Shown: piece by piece, positions 48,441-56,428 of the stretch | How the letters are laid out: each line of letters opens with the position of its first letter | Position numbering within the stretch: the stretch's first letter is position 1 | From: Asticcacaulis taihuensis | GTDB lineage: Bacteria; Pseudomonadota; Alphaproteobacteria; Caulobacterales; Caulobacteraceae | Direction: 5' to 3' | Length of the DNA: 64,000 nucleotides | Assembly: GCF_900100255.1 (NCBI RefSeq) | Contig: NZ_FMTS01000001.1 | Location: 1,302,001-1,366,000 of the forward strand | Translations under genes and position numbers: made by a program | Notes under the pieces: model-generated | What the model saw: only the letters and a program-made list of their open reading frames with translations | Told to the model about the DNA's origin: nothing | Databases searched by the model: none

Positions 48441-49628
48441 ATGACGCCCGCCGCTTCCCTGACGCCTGCGCCGAAATCGCGTGAAATCCGCGCCCTCACG
48501 GGCCTGCGCGGCATCGCAGCCCTGTATGTGGTCTTCTTCCATGCCAATGGCCTGCACGCCTTTCCTATGGCGGTGCGTCCGTTCGTCAGCCACGGCTATA
48601 TGGCGGTCGACCTGTTCTTTATCCTCAGCGGCTTCGTCATGGCCATGACCTATGGCGGCCTGTTCGAGCACGGCTTCGACCTGAAGAATTTCAAGACATT
48701 CCTGCTGCTGCGCCTGGCGCGCATCTATCCGCTCTATATCCTGATGACGGTCATCACCGCCGTGATGATCACCACCGTGCTGAGCGACACCTACCGCTTC
48801 GATGATAATGTCCTGCGCGCCCTGCCCTTCAATATCACCATGAGCCACGTCTGGGGCCTGGCCTATTCGATCGTGCCGCCCTCCTGGTCGATCAGCACCG
48901 AATGGGCGGCCTATCTGCTGTTTCCGGTCAGTATTCTGCTCGCCCTGTGGCTGCCGCGCCGCTATGCCCTGCTGGGCGTGGTGGCCGCCTTTGGCATACT
49001 GATCGCCGTGGCCTATGGCCCACAGTGGATGACTCATCATCCTCATAGGGGCATCGGCAGGCTCGATGTCGTCCATTCCTATGCGCCGGGCACCACCCTG
49101 CGCTGTCTGGCGGGTTTCTATATCGGCCTCGTTGCCTTCCGCTTCAAGGATCTCGTGCCGGCGCGCGCCGCCGGTCTGTTCCTGCCGCTGGCGCTTTTTC
49201 TGCTGTGCTACAAATCGAACGATGTCTGGCTGATCGCCGTCTTCGCCGGCCTGATCATGAGCCTGAGCCACGACGAAGGCGTGATCGCCCGCCTGCTGCA
49301 AAACCGCGTCATCTACTGGCTCGGCCTGGTCTCGTTCGCCCTCTATCTGGTGCATGACCTGGTGCAGAAGATCATCTTCAAATCGCTGCCGGTCTGGGGC
49401 GCCGATCTCGGCCTGTCGAAAATGACCTGGGTGTTCGTCTCGGTCGCCATCTCTCTCGGCATCGCCGCCCTGGCGCACTACTATTATGAGAAGCCGTCAC
49501 GCATCTGGGCGCGCAACCTGATCAGGGCGCTGGAAAACCATGCCCCGGTCTTCAGCCGCGCCAACTATGTCAAACTGACCAACTATGTGCGTTCAGTCGC
49601 CGTGCGCCCGACGACACCAGCGGAATAA
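48441..49628 (+). CDS. Membrane acyltransferase, acyltransferase-3 (OafA) family
   Basis: A 395-residue integral membrane O-acyltransferase that transfers acetyl or similar groups to polysaccharides or other envelope molecules. The family's N-terminal motif is seen as REIRALTGLRGIAALYVVFFH, followed by VDLFFILSGFVMAM and about ten hydrophobic segments. WSISTEWAAYLLFP is the conserved central motif. The frame opens earlier, but the ATG at 48441 gives the usual cytosolic leader. There is no SGNH domain. It converges directly on the Nudix gene with no spare bases. Two relatives lie within 10 kb. Confidence 0.9.
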   Translation: MTPAASLTPAPKSREIRALTGLRGIAALYVVFFHANGLHAFPMAVRPFVSHGYMAVDLFFILSGFVMAMTYGGLFEHGFDLKNFKTFLLLRLARIYPLYILMTVITAVMITTVLSDTYRFDDNVLRALPFNITMSHVWGLAYSIVPPSWSISTEWAAYLLFPVSILLALWLPRRYALLGVVAAFGILIAVAYGPQWMTHHPHRGIGRLDVVHSYAPGTTLRCLAGFYIGLVAFRFKDLVPARAAGLFLPLALFLLCYKSNDVWLIAVFAGLIMSLSHDEGVIARLLQNRVIYWLGLVSFALYLVHDLVQKIIFKSLPVWGADLGLSKMTWVFVSVAISLGIAALAHYYYEKPSRIWARNLIRALENHAPVFSRANYVKLTNYVRSVAVRPTTPAE

Positions 49629-50102
49629 TCACCAGAGCGGGTCCGCAGGAAAGCCCATCAACGCTTCCTGAATCCGCCGCAATGATCCTTCGTTGATATT
49701 ATCCGGCAGGGCATCGAGCGCGAAAAAGCCGACATTCTTGATCTCGGCGTGTGAGGTCATCGGCACGTCTTCATACCGGTCGACGCGAAACAGCAGGACA
49801 TGATCACCGGGGAAGAACCGCTCATTGCTATGCACCGACAACAGCCTGGGTTGCTCCAGCGGATTGACGCCGGCCTCTTCGCGCAGTTCGCGCGCCACAG
49901 CCTGATGCGCCGTCTCGCCGGCATCCACCCCGCCGCCCGGCAGCCACCAGCCTTCGAGATAGGTATGCTCGATCAGCAGCACCTCGCCCTTCGGATTGAC
50001 CACCAGGCCGCGTACGCCGAGCGTCTTGCCGCGTGTCGCCCGGGAATAGGCAAAAAACAGCGGCCGTGAATAGGGTTCTACAACGCGTTTCCAGTCTTCC
50101 AT
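49629..50102 (-). CDS. Nudix hydrolase
   Basis: A 157-residue hydrolase of nucleoside-diphosphate-linked compounds. The Nudix box is complete: GGVDAGETAHQAVARELREEAGV (G-x5-E-x7-REL-x-EE-x-G), about residue 65. VRGLVVNPKGEVLLIEHTY precedes it, typical for the NTP-pyrophosphohydrolase-like group. The ATG at 50102 (MEDWKR) is preferred; nine more codons are open upstream and neither start has a strong ribosome binding site. Its stop codon is adjacent to the stop of the convergent acyltransferase. The substrate cannot be predicted. Confidence 0.9.
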   Translation of the reverse strand: MEDWKRVVEPYSRPLFFAYSRATRGKTLGVRGLVVNPKGEVLLIEHTYLEGWWLPGGGVDAGETAHQAVARELREEAGVNPLEQPRLLSVHSNERFFPGDHVLLFRVDRYEDVPMTSHAEIKNVGFFALDALPDNINEGSLRRIQEALMGFPADPLW

Positions 50103-50269
50103 GAATATACGATGGCGGCATCGGGGCACCGATGCAAGACGGCAACGACAATCTGTCTGATTAAATATCGTTTATGTCAGCGTGATTAAACTTGATTGGC
50201 GGGCGCTTGCCCCCTTGTCTCCGGCACGCAAGCCGGTTATCAAAAACCATTCATTTGCGGAGTCTGTCC

Positions 50270-50350
50270 ATGCTCGCCATCTCGATCCTCGGCCTGTTCC
50301 TTATCTTTATGGCCGTCATGAACATCATCGACTTCGGCCGCGTTGACTAA
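50270..50350 (+). CDS. 26-residue single-span membrane peptide
   Basis: This open frame starts MLAISILGLFLIFMAVMNII and ends with a short polar tail, DFGRVD. Nearly the whole peptide is one hydrophobic helix. GGAG stands eight bases before the ATG, a better ribosome binding site than its larger neighbour has. The last eight bases overlap the TTG start of the SDR gene in another frame, which suggests translational coupling. It is too short for usual gene calling. I know no function; small membrane proteins of this size often bind and adjust a larger membrane partner. Confidence 0.6.
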   Translation: MLAISILGLFLIFMAVMNIIDFGRVD

Positions 50351-51107
50351 ACGGGTCCTTCAAAGGACAGCCTTAGTCACCGGCGCCGCCAAGCGGATCG
50401 GCCGCGCCATCGCCATTGCCCTGGCCAATGCCGGTTATGATATCGGCGTCCATTATGGCCAATCGCGTGATGACGCCCTGGCGCTTGTCCGCGAACTGGA
50501 AACACTGGGCGTAAAGGCCTACGCCATTCAGGGCGATCTCAGCGATGTGGCCAGTGTCGCCGGCCTGATCGACAGGGCCCGTGAAGCGCTGGGCCCGATC
50601 GATGTCCTTGTCAACAACGCCTCCGTCTTCGCCGATGATCGCGCCCGCAGCCTGACCTTGGATAGCTGGCAGATGCACATGGACACCAATCTGCTGGCGC
50701 CGGTTCTGCTCTCCCAGGCATTTGCCGCGCAGAGCGATATCCGCGAAGGCGCCTCGATCATCAATATGATCGACCAGCGGGTCTTGAAGCCCTCCCCGCC
50801 CTTCTTCAGCTACAGCATGTCCAAGGCCGGCCTGTGGCACGCCACACGTACCCTCGCCCAGGCACTGGCGCCTCATATCCGCGTCAATGCGGTGGGGCCG
50901 GGCCCGACGCTCAAATCGATCCACCAGAGCGAGGCCGACTTCGCCCGCGAGGCCCGCTCGACCCTGCTGCAAAAGCCGACCTCGCCGGAAGAGGTGGCGG
51001 CAGCCGTGATCTACCTGCTCAGCGCGCCAAGCGTCACTGGCCAGATGATCTGCGTCGACTCAGGCCAGCACCTGAACTGGCGAACCTTGGATATGTTTGA
51101 TCTTTAA
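50343..51107 (+). CDS. Short-chain dehydrogenase, pteridine-reductase-like
   Basis: A 254-residue NAD(P)H-dependent SDR. The cofactor motif is TGAAKRIG, the TGxxxRxG form of pteridine reductase and FolM rather than the usual TGxxxGxG. NNAS follows near residue 90 and the catalytic pair is in YSMSKAG (Tyr-x3-Lys). This suggests reduction of dihydropterins or dihydrofolate, though folB and folK are not adjacent. The start is a TTG overlapping the upstream 26-codon gene by eight bases, so it is probably translated by coupling. A palindromic repeat follows at once. Confidence 0.82.
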   Translation: MTKRVLQRTALVTGAAKRIGRAIAIALANAGYDIGVHYGQSRDDALALVRELETLGVKAYAIQGDLSDVASVAGLIDRAREALGPIDVLVNNASVFADDRARSLTLDSWQMHMDTNLLAPVLLSQAFAAQSDIREGASIINMIDQRVLKPSPPFFSYSMSKAGLWHATRTLAQALAPHIRVNAVGPGPTLKSIHQSEADFAREARSTLLQKPTSPEEVAAAVIYLLSAPSVTGQMICVDSGQHLNWRTLDMFDL

Positions 51108-51109
51108 TG

Positions 51110-51163
51110 ATCCTCCCCTGCTTGCGGGGGAGGTGTCACGGCGAAGTCCGTGACGGAGGGGGC
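51110..51163. repeat. GC-rich palindromic repeat unit at the 3' side of the DUF559 gene
   Basis: One type I unit: CTCCCCTGCTTGCGGGGGAG, GTG, the hairpin TCACGGCGAAGTCCGTGA, then CGGAGGGGGC. Its tail points to the DUF559 gene, whose stop lies five bases away. The unit on the other side of that gene faces it in inverted orientation. Confidence 0.9.
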
Positions 51164-51167
51164 ACGA

Positions 51168-51527
51168 CTAGCTTTTCAGTTTATCCCGAACATACCGCAC
51201 AATCCCATCGCCGACATCATGCGCATCCGCCATTATATCGGCCGCCGGTATTCGCATGGTTTCGATCCCTCTTTCCGCAAACCACTGATCGCGCATGACA
51301 TCGCGCTGCGGATGGTCATGGCGCTCGTGTATCTGACCATCAACTTCAATGACAAGCTTGGCTTTTGCACAGTAAAAATCCGCGATAAACGGCCCTACCG
51401 GATGCTGTTTGCGGAAAGAGAAACCATCACGCGAATGCCCCTTCAATCCTAGCCACAACAGGACTTCGGCGTGAGTCATCTGCCTGCGAAAATGACGCGC
51501 CAATTTGATTTTCGCGCCTTCACGCAT
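51168..51527 (-). CDS. DUF559 endonuclease-fold protein
   Basis: A 119-residue protein of the DUF559 family, related to Vsr-like and PD-(D/E)xK nucleases. Visible features are LARHFRRQMTHAEVLLWLGLKG, the catalytic-looking FRKQHPVGPFIADFYCAKAKLVIEVDGQIH (Asp...Glu-x-Asp), and RIPAADIMADAHDVGDGIVRYV. The biological role of the family is not established. The ATG is preceded by GGAGGGGG, which is the conserved tail of the flanking palindromic repeat. Repeat units flank both ends in inverted orientation, so the gene sits where the short central spacer of a repeat pair would be. Confidence 0.88.
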   Translation of the reverse strand: MREGAKIKLARHFRRQMTHAEVLLWLGLKGHSRDGFSFRKQHPVGPFIADFYCAKAKLVIEVDGQIHERHDHPQRDVMRDQWFAERGIETMRIPAADIMADAHDVGDGIVRYVRDKLKS

Positions 51528-51530
51528 AAT

Positions 51531-51656
51531 GCCCCCTCCGGCTCGACAGGCTCGCCACCTCCCCCGCTTCGCAGGGGAGGAAGATAAACTCCGATCCTCC
51601 CCTGTAGCGAAGCGTACGGGAGAGGTGCCGGCGCGAAGTCGCCGGCGGAGGGGGCA
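51531..51656. repeat. Two GC-rich palindromic repeat units at the 5' side of the DUF559 gene
   Basis: The first unit (51531-51580) has its GCCCCCTCCG tail towards DUF559, and the stem CTCCCCCGCTTCGCAGGGGAG. The second (51594-51656) is turned the other way, with a GCCGGCGCGAAGTCGCCGGC hairpin and tail GGAGGGGGC near the end of the HerA-like gene. Confidence 0.9.
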
Positions 51657-51665
51657 AAACCGCCC

Positions 51666-53189
51666 CTACCGCCGCTTGGCATTCCCCATCATGCCGCGAA
51701 TCAGCGAACCGGCGATGGCAATGCCGATCGAACGAATGATCGGCACGGCGACCGACGTCACCGTCTTGGTCATCTGGGCCGCGGCCTTTTCCTTCGCCTT
51801 CTGCTCAGCCAGCCGCTCACGCTCTTCCAGTTTGGCCTGTTGCGCAGCAGCCTTGGCGGCTTCCTTTTCAGCGGCGGAAGGCGGAGGCGGCGGCGCATCC
51901 GCCTGCGCCTGGGCAAGCTTCGCGCTCAGGATTTCATAGGCCGACTCACGGTCTTTCACCGTATCGTAAACCCCCGCCACCGGCGACTTGGCCATGATAT
52001 CGGCGCGCTCGGCATCGCTGGCCGGTCCCATGCGCGAGGCCGGCGGACGGATCATCGCCCGGTCGCAGATATTGGGGATGCCCTTGATGTCGAGCAGCGA
52101 CACCAGTGCCTCACCCGTGCCCAGTTGCTGGAGCACTTCGATCGTCTTGAAGGCCGGATTCTCGCGGAAGGAATCCGCCGCCGCCTTCAGGCCCTTCTGT
52201 TCGGAAGGCGTGTAGGCGCGCAGGGCGTGCTGGACACGGTTACCGAGCTGCCCCAGCACCGTATCGGGGATATCGGCCGGATTCTGGGTGATGAAATAGA
52301 TGCCGACGCCCTTGGAACGGATCAGGCGGACGACCTGCTCGATCTTTTGCAGCAGGGCCGGTGACGCCTCATTAAACAGCAGGTGCGCCTCGTCGAAGAA
52401 GAAGACGAGACGCGGCTTTTCCGGATCGCCGACTTCCGGCAGTTCCTCGAACAGTTCCGACATCAGCCACAGCAGGAAGGTCGAATAGAGCTTCGGATTC
52501 TGCATCAGCCGATCGGAGGCCAGAATATTGACATAGCCCTTGCCGGAAATATTCGTCCGCATCAGGTCTTCCAGGCGCAGGGCCGGTTCGCCAAAGAAAT
52601 GGGCCGCGCCCTGGTTTTCCAGGGTCAGCAGGTTGCGCAGGATGGTGGCCACGGTGGTCGGGGAAATCTGGCCGTAGGTCTGGCTCAGGTCCTTGGCATT
52701 ATCCGAAATATGGTTGAGCATGGCGCGCAGATCGTTGAGATCGAGCAACAGCAGGCCCTCTTTGTCCGCTACGGCGAAGGCGATATTCAAAACGCCCTCC
52801 TGTACGTCATTCAGTTCCAGCAGGCGCGCCAGCAGCAGCGGCCCCATCTCGGAAATGGTGGCGCGGATCGGATGGCCCTTCTGACCGTACAGATCCCAGA
52901 AGATGACCGGCGCGGCGGCGGGCTGGAGATCGAGGTTCATGGATTTGGCGCGGTCCAGCACCTTGTCATTAAACTGGCCTGGCTGCGAAATGCCCGACAG
53001 GTCGCCCTTGATATCGGCGGCGAAGACCGGCACGCCGGCATCGGAAAAGGCCTGGGCCAGGATCTGGAGCGTGATCGTCTTGCCGGTGCCGGTGGCACCG
53101 GCCACGATGCCGTGGCGATTGGCGCGGCCATAGAGCAATATTTCCGGCTGGGTGGCCTGCCCGACAAAAGCACCTGTAGAATCCGCCAT
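51666..53189 (-). CDS. HerA-like helicase-domain ATPase (DUF853)
   Basis: A 507-residue ATPase of the DUF853 (YjgR-like) family. Walker A is [14 protein letters not shown] (about residue 35), Walker B is [14 protein letters not shown] (about 265), and [20 protein letters not shown] is the conserved sensor and Arg region. Near the C-terminus lies an Ala/Glu/Lys-rich coiled-coil-like stretch (about 430-475) followed by a Gly-rich hydrophobic end. HerA-family hexamers move DNA; the role of DUF853 proteins is unsettled. The gene stands alone with a repeat at its 3' end. Confidence 0.9.
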   Translation of the reverse strand: MADSTGAFVGQATQPEILLYGRANRHGIVAGATGTGKTITLQILAQAFSDAGVPVFAADIKGDLSGISQPGQFNDKVLDRAKSMNLDLQPAAAPVIFWDLYGQKGHPIRATISEMGPLLLARLLELNDVQEGVLNIAFAVADKEGLLLLDLNDLRAMLNHISDNAKDLSQTYGQISPTTVATILRNLLTLENQGAAHFFGEPALRLEDLMRTNISGKGYVNILASDRLMQNPKLYSTFLLWLMSELFEELPEVGDPEKPRLVFFFDEAHLLFNEASPALLQKIEQVVRLIRSKGVGIYFITQNPADIPDTVLGQLGNRVQHALRAYTPSEQKGLKAAADSFRENPAFKTIEVLQQLGTGEALVSLLDIKGIPNICDRAMIRPPASRMGPASDAERADIMAKSPVAGVYDTVKDRESAYEILSAKLAQAQADAPPPPPSAAEKEAAKAAAQQAKLEERERLAEQKAKEKAAAQMTKTVTSVAVPIIRSIGIAIAGSLIRGMMGNAKRR

Positions 53190-53219
53190 GATCTTGCTCC
53201 TCTGTAAGATGACCTGTTT

Positions 53220-54398
53220 TTACCGCACTGCCGGGCTTGGCGCCAGTAAGGGCCGCAAGCGTTTGGTGAGATATCGCCGCGCCGGCATTTCGAGATAGTG
53301 GAAACTGAGCCACCCCAATCCGCTGGCCAGCGCCATGAAGATCAGCAGACTTAAGGGCGAACCGAACAGGGCCAGTCTCACGGCCGGAGACAGGCCCGAC
53401 AGCCCCAGCATGATCGTCAGTTGCAGCGGAAAATGGATCAGATAGACCGAATAGCTGATGTCGCCGATCCAGGAAATGCGGTGCAGGCTGTCCCGGCTCA
53501 ACCACTTCACCCGCCAGTGCCCCTGCATCAACCCCAGGGCCAGCAGGCTCAGCGGCAGGACGACATAAAGAAATACCGGCACGCTCAGCCAGGTGCCCAT
53601 AAGGCCCGGCTCCATCAGCACATTGACCGGCCGAAAGCCACGCACATAGCTGATAATCCAGGCCACCGGCAGGATCACACATAGCCACAGCATCACCCGC
53701 CGTCGCCAGGTTTCATGCCGGCTCAATAACTGGACCGCATAATAGATCAGCCCGCCCTGAAAGAAGCTCGGCACGCCGCGCACGAAATCGACCGTCGGAT
53801 CGCTCATCAGCCGCAGGATCGCCCCGGCCACAAACAGCCCGCCAAGCACCCAGGGCCGGTTCCAGCCGAAAAAGCAGATGAGGAAAAACAGCGCGTAGAG
53901 AAAGACCTCGACCGAGATCGACCAGGCCGGCCCGTTAAAGGACTGCACCGCATAGGGCACCCATTGCTGCACCATGAAGAGGTTCAGCACGAAATTCAAC
54001 GGGGTGTCCTGGCGGTAGATGAAGTCATCGCCCGGATAAAGCGCCTGAAGCGCCACCACGACCAGAAGGGTCACGATATAGAGCGGATAGAGGCGGCTGA
54101 ACCGCGCCACGAAAAATGCCCACGCGCCGGTATGCCGGCTGGCAATCGCTTCGGCATAGAGCCAGAAAAAGACATAGCCCGATATGGCGAAGAACAGTTC
54201 CACAAAGAACTGGCCATAGAGATAGAGCGGCATGAAAATGGCGCTCAGCGGCATATGGGCATAGTCAAAACCGGCCGCATCGCTGATCAGCAGGAAGTGC
54301 TTGTAGTGGAAAAACACCACCACCAGGGCCGCCACGCCGCGCAGGATATCCAGCTCGTAGAAGCGGGCCTTGTGCGGATGGAGTGCGGCGTCTGACAA
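53220..54398 (-). CDS. Membrane acyltransferase, acyltransferase-3 (OafA) family
   Basis: A 392-residue multispanning O-acyltransferase. The start has FYELDILRGVAALVVVFFHYKHF, with the conserved Arg-Gly and His. QFFVELFFAISGYVFFWLY and WSISVEVFLYALFFL follow, and the C-terminus is basic. There is no SGNH extension. It probably decorates a cell-surface glycan, but no polysaccharide biosynthesis genes adjoin it. It lies 30 bases upstream of the HerA-like gene start, on the same strand, and 20 bases after the ispB stop, so it may be read with either. Confidence 0.9.
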   Translation of the reverse strand: MSDAALHPHKARFYELDILRGVAALVVVFFHYKHFLLISDAAGFDYAHMPLSAIFMPLYLYGQFFVELFFAISGYVFFWLYAEAIASRHTGAWAFFVARFSRLYPLYIVTLLVVVALQALYPGDDFIYRQDTPLNFVLNLFMVQQWVPYAVQSFNGPAWSISVEVFLYALFFLICFFGWNRPWVLGGLFVAGAILRLMSDPTVDFVRGVPSFFQGGLIYYAVQLLSRHETWRRRVMLWLCVILPVAWIISYVRGFRPVNVLMEPGLMGTWLSVPVFLYVVLPLSLLALGLMQGHWRVKWLSRDSLHRISWIGDISYSVYLIHFPLQLTIMLGLSGLSPAVRLALFGSPLSLLIFMALASGLGWLSFHYLEMPARRYLTKRLRPLLAPSPAVR

Positions 54399-54418
54399 GA
54401 GCGGTTCAGGCCATCATT

Positions 54419-55453
54419 CTAGGTTTGGCGTTCGACGCTGTAGACGGCGAGATTTTCCAAAGCGCTCCGCCACGGGCCGGCCTCGAATATTTCAAGCGAT
54501 GCGCGCGCCTTGTCGGCATAGGTGCGCGCCACGGAGCGGGCCGCATCCAGCGCACCGGAAGAAACCATCAGCCCCTGAGCCCGCTGGAAATCGCCATCTG
54601 CCTGCTCACGCCTGCCGATCACACGATCCCAGAAGGCCGCTTCCGCCGGCGTGGCCTGCATGGCCAGGATCAGCGGCAGGGTGGCCTTGCCCTCGGCGAA
54701 ATCGTCGCCCGCATTCTTGCCGAGATCGGCGGCCGACCCCTGGTAATCGAGGATATCGTCCTGGATCTGGAAGGCGAGGCCGAGATTCATGCCGTAATCG
54801 TACAGCGCCTGGATCTTTTCTTCCGAAGCGCCCGAAGCCACGGCGCCGCTTTCCGAGGCCGCGGCGAAAAGGGCGGCCGTCTTCGACGAAATGATCTCGA
54901 TATAGTCGGCTTGGCTGAGATTGAGGTCGAACGCCTTCATCAGTTGCAGCACTTCGCCCTGCGTAATCACTGCCGAGGCTTTCGACAGGATATCGAGGGC
55001 GCGCAAAGAGCCCGTCTCGACCATCAGCTCAAAGGCGCGGGCGAACAGGAAATCACCGACCAGAACGGAGGACGGCGCGCCCCAGATCAGGTGCGCGGCC
55101 ACCTTGCCGCGACGCAGTTGCGAGGAATCGACCACATCGTCATGCAGGAGCGTGGCGGTATGGATGAACTCGACCGCCGCGGAAAGATTGTAATGATGCG
55201 TATTTCCGGTGCCGCACAGGCGTGCCGCCGCCACGCACAGAAGCGGGCGCAGACGCTTGCCGCCGGCCGCGATCAGGTGCGCCGCCAGGGCCGGAATCAC
55301 CGCCACTTCGGACTGCATCCGCTCGGTGATCAGGGCATTGATATCGACCATGTCCGGATCGCACAGGCTGACCAGCGCTTTCACGTCCGGTTTTGCCGTG
55401 GTCTGAACCGCCTCCGGTGCGGGGCGCACAGTGTCGATATTGGCCGAATCCAA
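54419..55453 (-). CDS. ispB: Polyprenyl diphosphate synthase (quinone side chain)
   Basis: A long-chain trans-prenyltransferase that makes the isoprenoid tail of ubiquinone. The 344-residue protein has both Asp-rich motifs: LLHDDVVDSS (about residue 100, the first DDxxD) and FQIQDDILDYQG (about 235). GGKRLRPLL and the chain-length region (FIHTAT before the first motif) are typical of octa- or decaprenyl synthases; the exact chain length cannot be read. It is divergent from trmN6, a common alphaproteobacterial arrangement, with about 140 bases between. Confidence 0.93.
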   Translation of the reverse strand: MDSANIDTVRPAPEAVQTTAKPDVKALVSLCDPDMVDINALITERMQSEVAVIPALAAHLIAAGGKRLRPLLCVAAARLCGTGNTHHYNLSAAVEFIHTATLLHDDVVDSSQLRRGKVAAHLIWGAPSSVLVGDFLFARAFELMVETGSLRALDILSKASAVITQGEVLQLMKAFDLNLSQADYIEIISSKTAALFAAASESGAVASGASEEKIQALYDYGMNLGLAFQIQDDILDYQGSAADLGKNAGDDFAEGKATLPLILAMQATPAEAAFWDRVIGRREQADGDFQRAQGLMVSSGALDAARSVARTYADKARASLEIFEAGPWRSALENLAVYSVERQT

Positions 55454-55594
55454 AGCTGATACTCCTGAACTTTAACCTTTAGGCCATAAACCGCCTTGAC
55501 CGCGCAGGCAATGGGCCGCGATACTATTTAGCCACTTTCCGTGTGACAGTTTGCGCGACTGTGGCGCAAAAACGATCAGAAAACGATCTGGAAT

Positions 55595-56428
55595 ATGACT
55601 GGACACTTAGCAGAAATAAGTCTGCAATCCGACATAAAAACAACCGCGACCCATCTGCTCGGCGGCCGCGTCAAATTGATGCAGCCGAAGACCGGTTATC
55701 GCATCGGCATGGATGGCGCCCTGCTGGCGACGGCCTGCGCCAGCCTGCCAAAGGTCAAGACCGCGCTTGAACTGGGCTGCGGCGTCGGCGGCGCGCTTCT
55801 GTCACTGAAAATGCGCCGCCCGGCGCTGGCCCTGACCGGCATCGAGCGCGAACCGGACTATGCCGCCCTGGCCCGCAAAAACATTCGCCTCAACGATCTC
55901 TCCGACGTGACGATCATCGAAGGCGATATCGGCCAGGGGTACAAAGCCCCCCTATCCTCCCCTGCGTTAGCGGGGGAGGTGGCGGGCGAAGTCCCGCCGG
56001 AGGGGGCAAAACACCCTCCCCGCTTTGATCTCGTCTTCTCCAACCCCCCCTATTTCGACGACCCCGCTACCCTGCGCGCGCCGCACGAGGCCAAGCGTCC
56101 GGCCTGGATCGCCGATGACGGCCTGAACGCCTGGCTCGATTTTGCCCAAAGCGCCGTCGTCGATCAGGGCCATATCGTCTTTATTCATCGCGCCGACCGG
56201 CTGGCGGATATTTTAGGCGGCCTGTCTAAAAAGTGCGGATCATTCGTTATCCGTCCGATCCAGCCCTTCGTCGGCAAGGAGGCCAAACGCGTTCTCGTCC
56301 GCGCCCAGCGACTGGGCAAGGCGCCCCTGCGCCTCCTGCCGCCCCTGATCCTGCACGATAATGCCGCGCGCAAGCACACACCGGAAGTCGAATCTATTCT
56401 GCGTGGGGAAGCGGAATTGGGCTGGTAA
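55595..56428 (+). CDS. trmN6: tRNA1(Val) adenine-37 N6-methyltransferase (TrmN6), with repeat-encoded insert
   Basis: A 277-residue SAM-dependent methyltransferase. Motif I is LELGCGVGGALLSL (about residue 60), TGIEREPDYAALARKN follows, and the catalytic NPPYF motif is at 150-154, as in the TrmN6/YfiC group. Residues 118-141 (start KAPLSSPALAGEVAGEV) are encoded by a GC-rich palindromic repeat inserted in frame between the strand EGDIGQ and the catalytic strand FDLVFSNPPY. The insert should form a surface loop next to the active site. The stop overlaps the convergent acyltransferase gene by 35 bases. Confidence 0.88.
   Translation: MTGHLAEISLQSDIKTTATHLLGGRVKLMQPKTGYRIGMDGALLATACASLPKVKTALELGCGVGGALLSLKMRRPALALTGIEREPDYAALARKNIRLNDLSDVTIIEGDIGQGYKAPLSSPALAGEVAGEVPPEGAKHPPRFDLVFSNPPYFDDPATLRAPHEAKRPAWIADDGLNAWLDFAQSAVVDQGHIVFIHRADRLADILGGLSKKCGSFVIRPIQPFVGKEAKRVLVRAQRLGKAPLRLLPPLILHDNAARKHTPEVESILRGEAELGW
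55955..56008. repeat. GC-rich palindromic repeat inside trmN6
   Basis: A complete type I unit: CTCCCCTGCGTTAGCGGGGGAG, GTG, hairpin GCGGGCGAAGTCCCGC, tail CGGAGGGGGC. It is the only copy within a coding region in this window, and its 24 or so codons contain no stop in the trmN6 frame. Confidence 0.92.

Noticed and set aside
51476-51682. 68-residue minus-strand frame upstream of DUF559
   Set aside because: Its translation is mostly the palindromic repeat; the DUF559 gene has its own start with a ribosome binding site.
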